Source: Oscillospiraceae bacterium | GTDB taxonomy: Bacteria; Bacillota; Clostridia; Oscillospirales; Ruminococcaceae | NCBI GenBank assembly: GCA_017483465.1 | Contig: JAFUWN010000054.1 | Location: forward strand, 1-41,719 | Direction: 5' to 3' | DNA: 41,719 nucleotides | Shown: in pieces, positions 35,432-41,719 of the stretch | Position numbering within the stretch: the first letter of the stretch is position 1 | Layout: each line of letters starts with the position of its first letter | Position numbers and translations under genes: made by a program | Notes under the pieces: model-generated | What the model was told of the DNA's origin: nothing | What the model saw: the letters and a program-made list of their open reading frames with translations, nothing else | Databases searched by the model: none

Positions 35432-36002
35432 TTTCTGCAAACAGTCCCAGTGCAGGCGGATAAAAAGTAAAATAGAAAAAGCAGCCTGTCAGCAGGAGTA
35501 TGAATATCACACCCGGCAGACTGCTTTTTTTCTGTCTGTCTGCATGAATGCGGAGATACCGGACAAGAATACTCACAGAAATATAAAATAAAAGCATATC
35601 TGCAATAAAATATTCTGTTCCCAGAATGCCGGTGATTAAATAATGTACTGTGATAAAAATTCCCATTGTCAGGCCAAGGCCTTCGGCATAGGTCGTCAGA
35701 ATGCCTTTCTGAAGATTTCCTGTGCATAAATAGCGGATCAGAGCCGTCAGGACGGTCGGAAAATACATGATTTTCAGAGTTTCCCAGATACTGTTCCGGA
35801 CAGGAACAACGGCATACAATGCAGGAATTTTCATCAGAGCCGGAGAAAATAAAAATAACAGCGTACCGCCAAGACCTGCCATCAGAAATAAAAATATATC
35901 CCACCAGATTGTTTTTTTCAGCATGTGCTTTCTCTGAGCAGCTCGTTCTAAAATATCCTGTTCCGGTTTGCAGAAATCTTTATGATATAATAAAATCCGC
36001 AT
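35412..36002 (-). CDS. DUF6512-like membrane protein
   Basis: A protein of 196 residues with about five hydrophobic segments after a charged N-terminus (YHKDFCKPEQDILERAAQRKHMLKK). The stretch VPVRNSIWETLKIMYFP, before the second half of membrane segments, is the mark of the DUF6512 group. Function is unknown. The start at 36002 has GCGAGGG upstream. Its end overlaps ridA by 20 bases in convergent orientation, and a hairpin with T-tracts lies within its coding sequence, so its last 30 codons also serve the opposite strand. Confidence 0.75.
   Translation of the reverse strand: MRILLYHKDFCKPEQDILERAAQRKHMLKKTIWWDIFLFLMAGLGGTLLFLFSPALMKIPALYAVVPVRNSIWETLKIMYFPTVLTALIRYLCTGNLQKGILTTYAEGLGLTMGIFITVHYLITGILGTEYFIADMLLFYISVSILVRYLRIHADRQKKSSLPGVIFILLLTGCFFYFTFYPPALGLFAEISLLPQ
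35476..35531 (+). terminator. Candidate terminator of the ilv-leu operon, inside the opposite gene
   Basis: Arms 35476-35490 and 35515-35529 pair over 15 positions with one mismatch and one G-T pair, then seven Ts (35525-35531). It is the first such structure after ridA. It lies within the coding sequence of the minus-strand DUF6512 gene. Confidence 0.65.
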
Positions 36003-36136
36003 ATTGATAACCCTCGCTTTTTATTTTTTGTTATTTCAGAATATGCACGAAATTCCGCAGAAATGCAGCTTGTCCGGAAATTTTTTCAATATCATCAGAA
36101 ATTTTTGTTTTATGTGTATAATAAAAATGGTTTTGC

Positions 36137-36165
36137 TTGACAGATTTTGAAAAATATGCTATACT
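36137..36165 (+). promoter_or_regulatory. Promoter of the pyrH-rseP operon
   Basis: TTGACA (36137-36142), 17 bases and TATACT (36160-36165) preceded by TGC. A second TATAAT (36117-36122) without a good -35 lies upstream. Confidence 0.85.
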
Positions 36166-36171
36166 GAATAC

Positions 36172-36271
36172 AGACATAAATCACGAAATGGGCATTGACA
36201 GAATCGCCTGTCGTGTGGATTGAAATTAGTGTAAAATAAGATTAGTATTATTATTTGTGAGGTGCTGAATC
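36172..36271 (+). other. Leader of the pyrH operon
   Basis: About 100 untranslated bases from the predicted start to pyrH. It contains a short hairpin, GACAG (36197-36201) with CTGTC (36208-36212). I recognise no riboswitch. With the upstream part, 36003-36271 is otherwise AT-rich and empty. Confidence 0.4.
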
Positions 36272-36985
36272 ATGGAACTCAAGTATAAAAGAATCATTCT
36301 CAAGCTCAGCGGCGAGGCCCTCGCCGGTGAAAAACATTTTGGTCTGGATTATGATGTCATCCGGAATATCTGTGAAAGTATTAAAAAATGTGTCGATGTC
36401 GGTGCACAGGTCGGTATTGTAGTCGGCGGCGGTAATTTCATCCGTGGCCGTATGAGCGGCAGTCTCGACAGAGTCCGTGCCGATCATATGGGTATGCTGG
36501 CGACTGCAATCAATGCTCTTGCTCTCTCGGATATGCTCGAATCTATGGGCGTGGAAACCCGTGTACAGACTGCCATCAGTATGCAGCAGGTCGCTGAACC
36601 CTATATCAGAAACAGAGCACTCCGTCATCTTGAAAAAGGCAGAGTTGTCATTTTCGGCTGTGGCACAGGAAATCCGATGTTCTCGACTGACAGTGCCGCT
36701 GCTCTCAGAGGTGCCGAAATCGATGCCGAAATTCTTATGAAAGCGACTCTCGTAGATGGTGTTTATGATAAAGACCCGAATAAATTTGACGATGCCAAGC
36801 GTTATGATACACTGACATTCAGTCAGGTGCTGAATGATAATCTTGCTGTCATGGATATGGCAGCCGCTGCGATGTGTAATGAAAATAAGCTCCCGATGCT
36901 TGTTTTCGATCTCAGCAGACCCGATAATATTTTAGATGCTGTGCTCGGCAAACAGGTGGGTACAGTCATCACAGCAGAATCATAA
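36272..36985 (+). CDS. pyrH: UMP kinase
   Basis: A 237-residue protein of the amino-acid-kinase fold that phosphorylates UMP to UDP. It shows [15 protein letters not shown] at the start, the glycine loop [45 protein letters not shown] and [13 protein letters not shown]. The length is standard. GAGGTG precedes the ATG. It begins the pyrH-frr-uppS-cdsA-dxr-rseP cluster; in many Firmicutes rpsB and tsf come just before it, but here the upstream gene is unrelated and on the other strand. Confidence 0.97.
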   Translation: MELKYKRIILKLSGEALAGEKHFGLDYDVIRNICESIKKCVDVGAQVGIVVGGGNFIRGRMSGSLDRVRADHMGMLATAINALALSDMLESMGVETRVQTAISMQQVAEPYIRNRALRHLEKGRVVIFGCGTGNPMFSTDSAAALRGAEIDAEILMKATLVDGVYDKDPNKFDDAKRYDTLTFSQVLNDNLAVMDMAAAAMCNENKLPMLVFDLSRPDNILDAVLGKQVGTVITAES

Positions 36986-37025
36986 TTATTTTATAATTTT
37001 ATCTCAGAAAGGAAGATTTTTTATC

Positions 37026-37580
37026 ATGAAAGAAACTCTCAAACATGCAGAAGAAAAAATGCAGAAAAGCTTAGACAGCTTACAGTCTAATTTCGGCTCA
37101 ATCCGTGCCGGAAGAGCCAATCCGAAAGTACTCGATAAAATCAGTGCTGATTTCTGGGGTACTCCCACGCCGATTCCGCAAATGGCTTCTGTTACCGTAT
37201 CTGAGGGCCGTACTCTGGTGATTCAGCCCTATGACAAAAACAGTCTGAAAGCAATTGAAAAGGCTGTTCAGGCTTCTGATCTGGGAATCAATCCGGTCAA
37301 TGACGGTAATGTCATCCGCCTGACTTTCCCGCAGCCAACCGAAGAACGCAGAAAAGAACTCTGTAAAAATGTCAAGAAATACGGCGAAGAAGCAAAAGTC
37401 GCTGTCCGTAATGTCCGCCGTGATATGGTCGATAAGTTCAAGGCTATGAAAAAATCCGGAGAACTTACGGAAGATGATCAGAAAGATGCAGAAAAGAAGG
37501 CTCAGAAATTAACAGATAAATATTGTGACGAAGTCGATAAGGCCGTTTCTGCAAAAGAAAAAGAAATCATGAGTATCTGA
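37026..37580 (+). CDS. frr: Ribosome recycling factor
   Basis: A 184-residue protein that splits terminated ribosomes together with EF-G. ATG 37026 has AAAGGAAG upstream and gives the usual length. Earlier in-frame starts would overlap pyrH. It shows SNFGSIRAGRANPKVLDKI, VIQPYDKNSLKAIEKAV, LTFPQPTEERRKEL and VAVRNVRRD, the typical RRF series. The gap to pyrH is 40 bases. Confidence 0.97.
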   Translation: MKETLKHAEEKMQKSLDSLQSNFGSIRAGRANPKVLDKISADFWGTPTPIPQMASVTVSEGRTLVIQPYDKNSLKAIEKAVQASDLGINPVNDGNVIRLTFPQPTEERRKELCKNVKKYGEEAKVAVRNVRRDMVDKFKAMKKSGELTEDDQKDAEKKAQKLTDKYCDEVDKAVSAKEKEIMSI

Positions 37581-37596
37581 GTCAGGAGCAGAATCT

Positions 37597-38334
37597 ATGG
37601 CTTTTACGAAAAAAAAGACTGATATACAGGAACTTCCTGAAAATCTTCCGGTACATGTCGGCTTTATTATGGACGGCAACGGCAGATGGGCGAAAAAACG
37701 TGGTCTGCCCAGAAGCCTCGGGCATATCGAGGGCGGCAAGACGTTTAAGAAAATCATGCAGTACTGCAAAGATATCGGCATAAAATACGCTTCTTTCTAT
37801 GTATTCTCTACAGAAAACTGGAAGCGTCCGCAGGCCGAAATTGATGGAATTCTCAAAATCATGAGAGAATATCTCGATGAAGTACAAATGCATTTAGGTG
37901 ACGGCGTCCGTGCGATTTTCTTAGGCGATAAGAATGCCTATCCGGAAGATATTAAACAGCGTATGATCAAACTGGAAAATGATACGGCTCATCATTCACA
38001 GCTGACTGTATTATTAGCCTGCAATTACGGCGGCCGGGATGAAATTGCTCATTCTGCCCGTCAGATCGCTGAAAAAGTCAAGGCCGGCGAACTCAATCCG
38101 GAAGATATTACCGAACAGACAATTGCAGATCATCTCTATACAGCCGGCTTGCCTGATGTGGATTTAGTCATCCGGCCGTCCGGAGAACTGAGATTATCCA
38201 ATTATCTGATCTGGCAGTGTGCCTATGCCGAATATTATTTCACAGATGTATTATGGCCGGATTTCTCTCCGGAAGAACTCAACAAAGCTCTGATTGATTA
38301 TGCCGGAAGAGGCCGCCGCTTCGGAGGTGTCTGA
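37597..38334 (+). CDS. uppS: Isoprenyl transferase (undecaprenyl diphosphate synthase type)
   Basis: A 245-residue cis-prenyltransferase making the C55 lipid carrier for cell-wall synthesis. HVGFIMDGNGRWAKKRG contains the catalytic Asp26, followed by GHIEGGKTFK, YASFYVFSTENWKRP, CNYGGRDEI and the C-terminal RPSGELRLSNYLIWQCAYAE. CAGGAG precedes the ATG. The stop overlaps the cdsA start by one base. Confidence 0.96.
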   Translation: MAFTKKKTDIQELPENLPVHVGFIMDGNGRWAKKRGLPRSLGHIEGGKTFKKIMQYCKDIGIKYASFYVFSTENWKRPQAEIDGILKIMREYLDEVQMHLGDGVRAIFLGDKNAYPEDIKQRMIKLENDTAHHSQLTVLLACNYGGRDEIAHSARQIAEKVKAGELNPEDITEQTIADHLYTAGLPDVDLVIRPSGELRLSNYLIWQCAYAEYYFTDVLWPDFSPEELNKALIDYAGRGRRFGGV

Positions 38335-39185
38335 TGAAGCAGAGAATTATCTCCGGTGTGATCGGAGCGGCTCTGCTTGCGATTGTACTGGTTCTGCATA
38401 AGACAATCGTATTTCCGCTGGCATTTGCGGCGATTGTCGGCGTGATTTTATTCGAGCTAATCCGGGCAGTCGGCGGCTTGCAGTTCAAGCTTGCCACCGG
38501 AGCAGTGATGACTTACGGAATATTGGCTATCATCTTAGATTCTCTGTTGCAGGATGGGATGTCCGGTGCGATTGGATTTATCATCGGTGATCTCTATATG
38601 ATTCTGATGCCTGTCTGTCTGTGCATACTGTTCTGGGATTATATGCGTCATCCGAAGACATTCACAATCGAACAGGGAGCTTTCATGACAGCTTCTATGA
38701 TATTAGTGACATATTCATTTAGTTTTATCATTGCTATGAATCATGATCAGGATCATAGTTTATTCTATGTGATTCTGTCACTCTGCGGAGCGTGGATTGC
38801 TGACACCGGAGCATATTTCTCCGGAGTCGCATTAGGCAAAACAAAACTCTGTCCGGAGATCAGTCCGAAAAAAACGGTCGAAGGCTTTGTCGGCGGATTA
38901 ATCAGCAATATGATTTTATTTATTCTGATTTTCTTATTCTATGCGAAAGCAAACGGCTTGTATTTCGGCCTGTATGAGGCTCTGAAATCCGGATTGCTAG
39001 GCCTTGTCTGTGCCGGAGTGAGTGTGCTGGGCGATCTGACCGCTTCTGTGATCAAGCGTCAGAAAGGCATTAAGGACTATGGCAATATCATGCCGGGACA
39101 CGGCGGATTAATGGACAGATTCGACAGTGTAGTATTTGTCATTCCCGCATTTTACTGGTGTATGCAGATATTTCCGATTTTATAA
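38334..39185 (+). CDS. cdsA: Phosphatidate cytidylyltransferase
   Basis: A protein of 283 residues that makes CDP-diacylglycerol in the membrane. It has about eight hydrophobic segments and the C-terminal family signature: SVIKRQKGIKDYGNIMPGHGG followed by LMDRFDSV. WIADTGAYFSGVALGKTKL precedes it. Coupled to uppS by TGATG overlap. Confidence 0.96.
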   Translation: MKQRIISGVIGAALLAIVLVLHKTIVFPLAFAAIVGVILFELIRAVGGLQFKLATGAVMTYGILAIILDSLLQDGMSGAIGFIIGDLYMILMPVCLCILFWDYMRHPKTFTIEQGAFMTASMILVTYSFSFIIAMNHDQDHSLFYVILSLCGAWIADTGAYFSGVALGKTKLCPEISPKKTVEGFVGGLISNMILFILIFLFYAKANGLYFGLYEALKSGLLGLVCAGVSVLGDLTASVIKRQKGIKDYGNIMPGHGGLMDRFDSVVFVIPAFYWCMQIFPIL

Positions 39186-39194
39186 GCAAGAAAT

Positions 39195-39226
39195 CAATAA
39201 ACCTGTCTTACCGGATGGGTTTATTG
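39195..39226 (+). repeat. Hairpin between cdsA and dxr
   Basis: Perfect 9-base arms CAATAAACC (39195-39203) and GGTTTATTG (39218-39226) with a 14-base loop, followed only by TCTT. It could weakly attenuate or mark an mRNA processing site. Confidence 0.5.
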
Positions 39227-39250
39227 TCTTAAATAGAGGTGATTTTTGAT

Positions 39251-40402
39251 ATGATGAAAAAAGTTGCTGTGTTAGGGTCAACCGGTTCGATCGGTACACA
39301 GGCTCTTGAAGTCATCGAAAAACATGGCTTGCGGGTAACGGCTTTAGCTGCCAATCGTCAGGCTGAAAAATTAGCGGAACAGGCTAAGAAATTCAAACCG
39401 GAATGCGTTTGTATCTATGATGAATCAAAATATCAGGATTTGAAAAATTTATTATCCGGCGAGAAAATAGAAATTCTGACCGGTATGAACGGCTTATGTC
39501 AGATCGCTTCGGATCAGAATCATGATATTGTTTTAAACAGCGTTGTTGGCATGGTCGGTCTGCTTCCGACTCTGAAGGCTATCGAAGCCGGAAATGATAT
39601 TGCCTTAGCGAATAAAGAAACTCTCGTTGCCGGCGGAGAACTCGTCATGAAAGCCGCTGCCGAAAAGGGTGTGAAAATTTATCCGGTCGACAGCGAGCAT
39701 TCTGCTGTATTCCAGAGTTTACAGGGCAATTCCATGAATAAAATCAGAAAAATGATTCTGACCGCCTCCGGAGGGCCTTTCTTCGGAAAGAAAAAAACTG
39801 ATCTGCTTCATGTTACCGCAAAAGAGGCTCTGAAACATCCGAACTGGGATATGGGCAATAAAATTACGATCGACTCTTCTACGCTCATGAATAAAGGCCT
39901 TGAATTTATCGAAGCGAAATGGCTCTTTGATCTGACTCCTGATCAGATCGAAATTGTCGTTCATCGTCAGAGCGTTCTGCATTCGGCTGTCGAGTTTGAA
40001 GATTATGCTGTCATTGGTCAGATGGGTGTGCCGGATATGAAGATTCCCATTCAGTATGCATTGTTATATCCGTATCGTGTCGATTGTCCGACAAAGCACT
40101 TGTCTCTGACGGATTACGGGACTCTGACATTTGAGAAACCGGATTATGAAACATTCGATTGTCTGACCTGTGCGATCGAAGCAATCAAAGAGGGCGGTCT
40201 CCGTCCGGCGATCGTCAACGGTGCGAATGAAGAAGCTGTCGGCTGGTTTCTCAGAGATCAGATTAAGTTTTTACAGATCGGTGAACTCGTCAGAGAAGCC
40301 ATGCTGACTGTCAAAGGCGGAGAAATTCATGATTATGAAGATATTCTCGAAGCCGATACACAGGCAAGAAAATTTGTCCGTGATAAGATTGCTTCACTCT
40401 GA
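39251..40402 (+). CDS. dxr: 1-deoxy-D-xylulose-5-phosphate reductoisomerase
   Basis: A 383-residue NADPH enzyme of the non-mevalonate (MEP) isoprenoid pathway that forms methylerythritol phosphate. The start is at ATG 39251 or the adjacent ATG 39254, with AGAGGTG upstream. It shows VLGSTGSIGTQALEV, ANKETLVAGGELV, PVDSEHSA, ASGGPFF and the metal and substrate residues in MNKGLEFIEAKWLF. It feeds isoprenoid units to the same pathway as UppS. The gap after cdsA is 65 bases and holds a hairpin. Confidence 0.97.
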   Translation: MMKKVAVLGSTGSIGTQALEVIEKHGLRVTALAANRQAEKLAEQAKKFKPECVCIYDESKYQDLKNLLSGEKIEILTGMNGLCQIASDQNHDIVLNSVVGMVGLLPTLKAIEAGNDIALANKETLVAGGELVMKAAAEKGVKIYPVDSEHSAVFQSLQGNSMNKIRKMILTASGGPFFGKKKTDLLHVTAKEALKHPNWDMGNKITIDSSTLMNKGLEFIEAKWLFDLTPDQIEIVVHRQSVLHSAVEFEDYAVIGQMGVPDMKIPIQYALLYPYRVDCPTKHLSLTDYGTLTFEKPDYETFDCLTCAIEAIKEGGLRPAIVNGANEEAVGWFLRDQIKFLQIGELVREAMLTVKGGEIHDYEDILEADTQARKFVRDKIASL

Positions 40403-40425
40403 TATGATCAGAAAGGATTTATGAT

Positions 40426-41475
40426 ATGGTAACTATTTTAGTCGCAATGTTAGTATTCGGTGTGATTATCGCTCTGCATGAGTTCGGACACTTTGCAGTT
40501 GCCAAGCTCTGCGGTGTGAAAGTCAATCAGTTTGCGATCGGTATGGGGCCTGTGATTCTGAAAAAACAAAAAGGTGAAACAGAATATTCTCTCAGGCTGT
40601 TTCCGATCGGCGGATTCTGTGCGATGGAAGGCGAAGACGCAGACAGCCATGACCCCAGAGCATTCAACAGAAAACCCGTCTGGCAAAGAATGCTGATCGT
40701 CGTTGCCGGTGCAACGATGAATCTGATTCTCGGGTTTGTGCTGATTCTCTGTACGACTCTGCTTTATGGTGATGTGATTACACTCCAGATTGCCGATTTT
40801 ACAAAAGACAAAGAAACCGGAGAATCTACCTCGACAAGTCAGACATGCGGTTTACAGATCGGTGATGAAATTATTTCCATGGATGGTATGAGAATCTTCA
40901 CAGATACGGATTTATCTTATAAATTGCAGAATACAGAATCTGATACCATGACTCTTGTCGTTCGCAGAAACGGAGAAAAAGTCACTCTCAGAGATGTGAA
41001 ATTCTATAATACCGCAACACAGGGTCGTCAGGATTTCTATGTTCATGCCGAAGAAATCAATTTATTTAATCTGGTATCTTACAGCTTTTTGGATACGATC
41101 TCGACAGGCCGTCTGATCTGGATTTCTCTCCGTGATCTGGTTACCGGAAAATATGGCTTTCATGATCTGTCAGGCCCTGTAGGAATCATCAGTACGATCG
41201 GCGAAGCCGCTTCCTATGGCGAGACGTTCAAACAACATCTGACTTCGGTATTGTCATTGGCTTCGTTTATTACGATCAATGTCGGGATTTTCAATTTATT
41301 ACCGATTCCGGCTCTGGATGGTGCAAGATTTGTTTTCCTGGCAATCGAGGGAATCCGGAGAAAACCCGTCAGTCCCGAAAAAGAAGGTATGGTGCATTTC
41401 GCAGGAATGGCAGTATTATTTTTAATTATGATTGCCGTTACAGTTCAGGATATTTTCAATTTAGCAAATAAATAA
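40426..41475 (+). CDS. rseP: Site-2 intramembrane zinc metalloprotease RseP
   Basis: A protein of 349 residues. The zinc site HEFGH (His18, Glu19, His22) is in the first membrane segment. A single PDZ domain spans about residues 120-200 (LQIGDEIISMDGMRIF), and the third zinc ligand is in LLPIPALDGARF (Asp298). One PDZ domain and the short length are normal for Firmicutes. It cleaves transmembrane substrates such as anti-sigma factors or signal peptide remnants. AAAGGA precedes the ATG. It is the last gene in the window. Confidence 0.95.
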   Translation: MVTILVAMLVFGVIIALHEFGHFAVAKLCGVKVNQFAIGMGPVILKKQKGETEYSLRLFPIGGFCAMEGEDADSHDPRAFNRKPVWQRMLIVVAGATMNLILGFVLILCTTLLYGDVITLQIADFTKDKETGESTSTSQTCGLQIGDEIISMDGMRIFTDTDLSYKLQNTESDTMTLVVRRNGEKVTLRDVKFYNTATQGRQDFYVHAEEINLFNLVSYSFLDTISTGRLIWISLRDLVTGKYGFHDLSGPVGIISTIGEAASYGETFKQHLTSVLSLASFITINVGIFNLLPIPALDGARFVFLAIEGIRRKPVSPEKEGMVHFAGMAVLFLIMIAVTVQDIFNLANK

Positions 41476-41481
41476 CAAAAA

Positions 41482-41506
41482 TCTGCCGGAGCAGTTCTCC
41501 GGCAGA
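41482..41506. terminator. Hairpin after rseP, T-tract on the minus strand only
   Basis: Perfect 10-base stem TCTGCCGGAG (41482-41491) with CTCCGGCAGA (41497-41506). On the plus strand AATACATAAG follows, so it is poor as an rseP terminator. On the minus strand TTTTTGTTATTT follows, which would end a transcript coming from the right. Confidence 0.6.
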
Positions 41507-41591
41507 ATACATAAGATAAATCGGAAGTTCAGAGTTCAGAAGATCAGCTATTTAAAAAAATAATACTTCTATCAGATTAGGAGTGACAAAA

Positions 41592-41704
41592 ACAGGGACA
41601 GGTGGCTATATATAATATAGAAAAATATTGTCCCTGTCAATAGCAACAGGAACAAAGAGGCTTAAAAGCCGCCTCTTTGTAACCCTGTCGCTGGTCTATT
41701 GACA
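41592..41704. repeat. Cluster of nested inverted repeats at the right edge
   Basis: First repeat: ACAGGGACA (41592-41600) with TGTCCCTGT (41629-41637), enclosing CTATAT/ATATAG. Second: TGTCAATAG (41635-41643) with CTATTGACA (41696-41704). This encloses ACAGG/CCTGT and an inner 10-base stem ACAAAGAGGC/GCCTCTTTGT. The two outer structures share three bases, so they would compete. No reading frame or RNA family is recognisable. Confidence 0.6.
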
Positions 41705-41719
41705 AACGCAGTCTGAAAA

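Noticed and set aside
36188-36223. 11-residue leader peptide before pyrH
   Set aside because: The ATG has no ribosome binding site and the following bases form no terminator, so a leader-peptide attenuator is not supported.

Overview
The window is a chromosomal segment of a low-to-moderate GC Firmicute, most likely an anaerobic gut or rumen member of the Ruminococcaceae/Oscillospiraceae (Ruminococcus-like). The signs are strong AGGAGG-type ribosome binding sites, a DnaD/DnaI-type helicase loader pair, one bifunctional Rel protein, a secreted GH5 glycanase lipoprotein, an AraC-GGDEF protein and a Clostridia-style pyrH-frr-uppS-cdsA-dxr-rseP block. Genus is inferred from gene content only. I see no insertion sequence, prophage or CRISPR array.

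Layout. 99-2207: a GH5 endoglucanase-type lipoprotein and a membrane-anchored leucine-rich protein, each with its own promoter. 2235-4488: tgt, mntP and a GNAT acetyltransferase, closely spaced. 4605-5459: an AraC-type DNA-binding domain fused to an intact GGDEF domain, closed by a clear terminator. 5564-6175: a lipoprotein interrupted by an in-frame TGA. 6194-7612 (minus): a MATE exporter behind a hairpin with a T-tract. 7783-15268 (minus): six same-strand genes with short gaps, MoxR ATPase, DUF58, TgpA-like transglutaminase, DUF308 membrane protein, DnaD-like and DnaI-like. 15518-15787: convergent tRNA-Arg(ACG) and tRNA-Ser(TGA), each with its own consensus promoter and terminator.

15936-20764: recJ, rel and a DUF5662 gene form an operon. 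20943-24603: a GntR(YtrA-type)-ABC ATPase-two permeases-CPBP protease operon sits behind a consensus promoter with an inverted repeat just downstream. 24762-35431: a long branched-chain amino acid block, ilvB-ilvN-ilvC-(unknown)-ilvD-(unknown membrane protein)-leuC-leuD-(DUF815 AAA+ ATPase)-ilvA-ridA. It makes and isomerises branched-chain precursors, deaminates threonine, and removes the reactive enamine/imine products with RidA. leuA and leuB are not in the window. 35412-36002 (minus) is a DUF6512-like membrane protein that overlaps the end of ridA. 36272-41475: pyrH, frr, uppS, cdsA, dxr, rseP, without the rpsB-tsf genes that often precede pyrH. The last 240 bases hold several strong inverted repeats with no recognisable gene.

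Most of the promoters I found share one architecture: a -35 box, a 17-base spacer and an extended TGn TATAAT -10 box. The least explained items are the in-frame TGA in the lipoprotein, the internal start of the AraC-GGDEF gene, the unknown genes embedded in the ilv/leu block (especially the DUF815 ATPase), the terminator lying inside the opposite coding sequence at 35476-35531, the MATE leader hairpin and the structured right edge.
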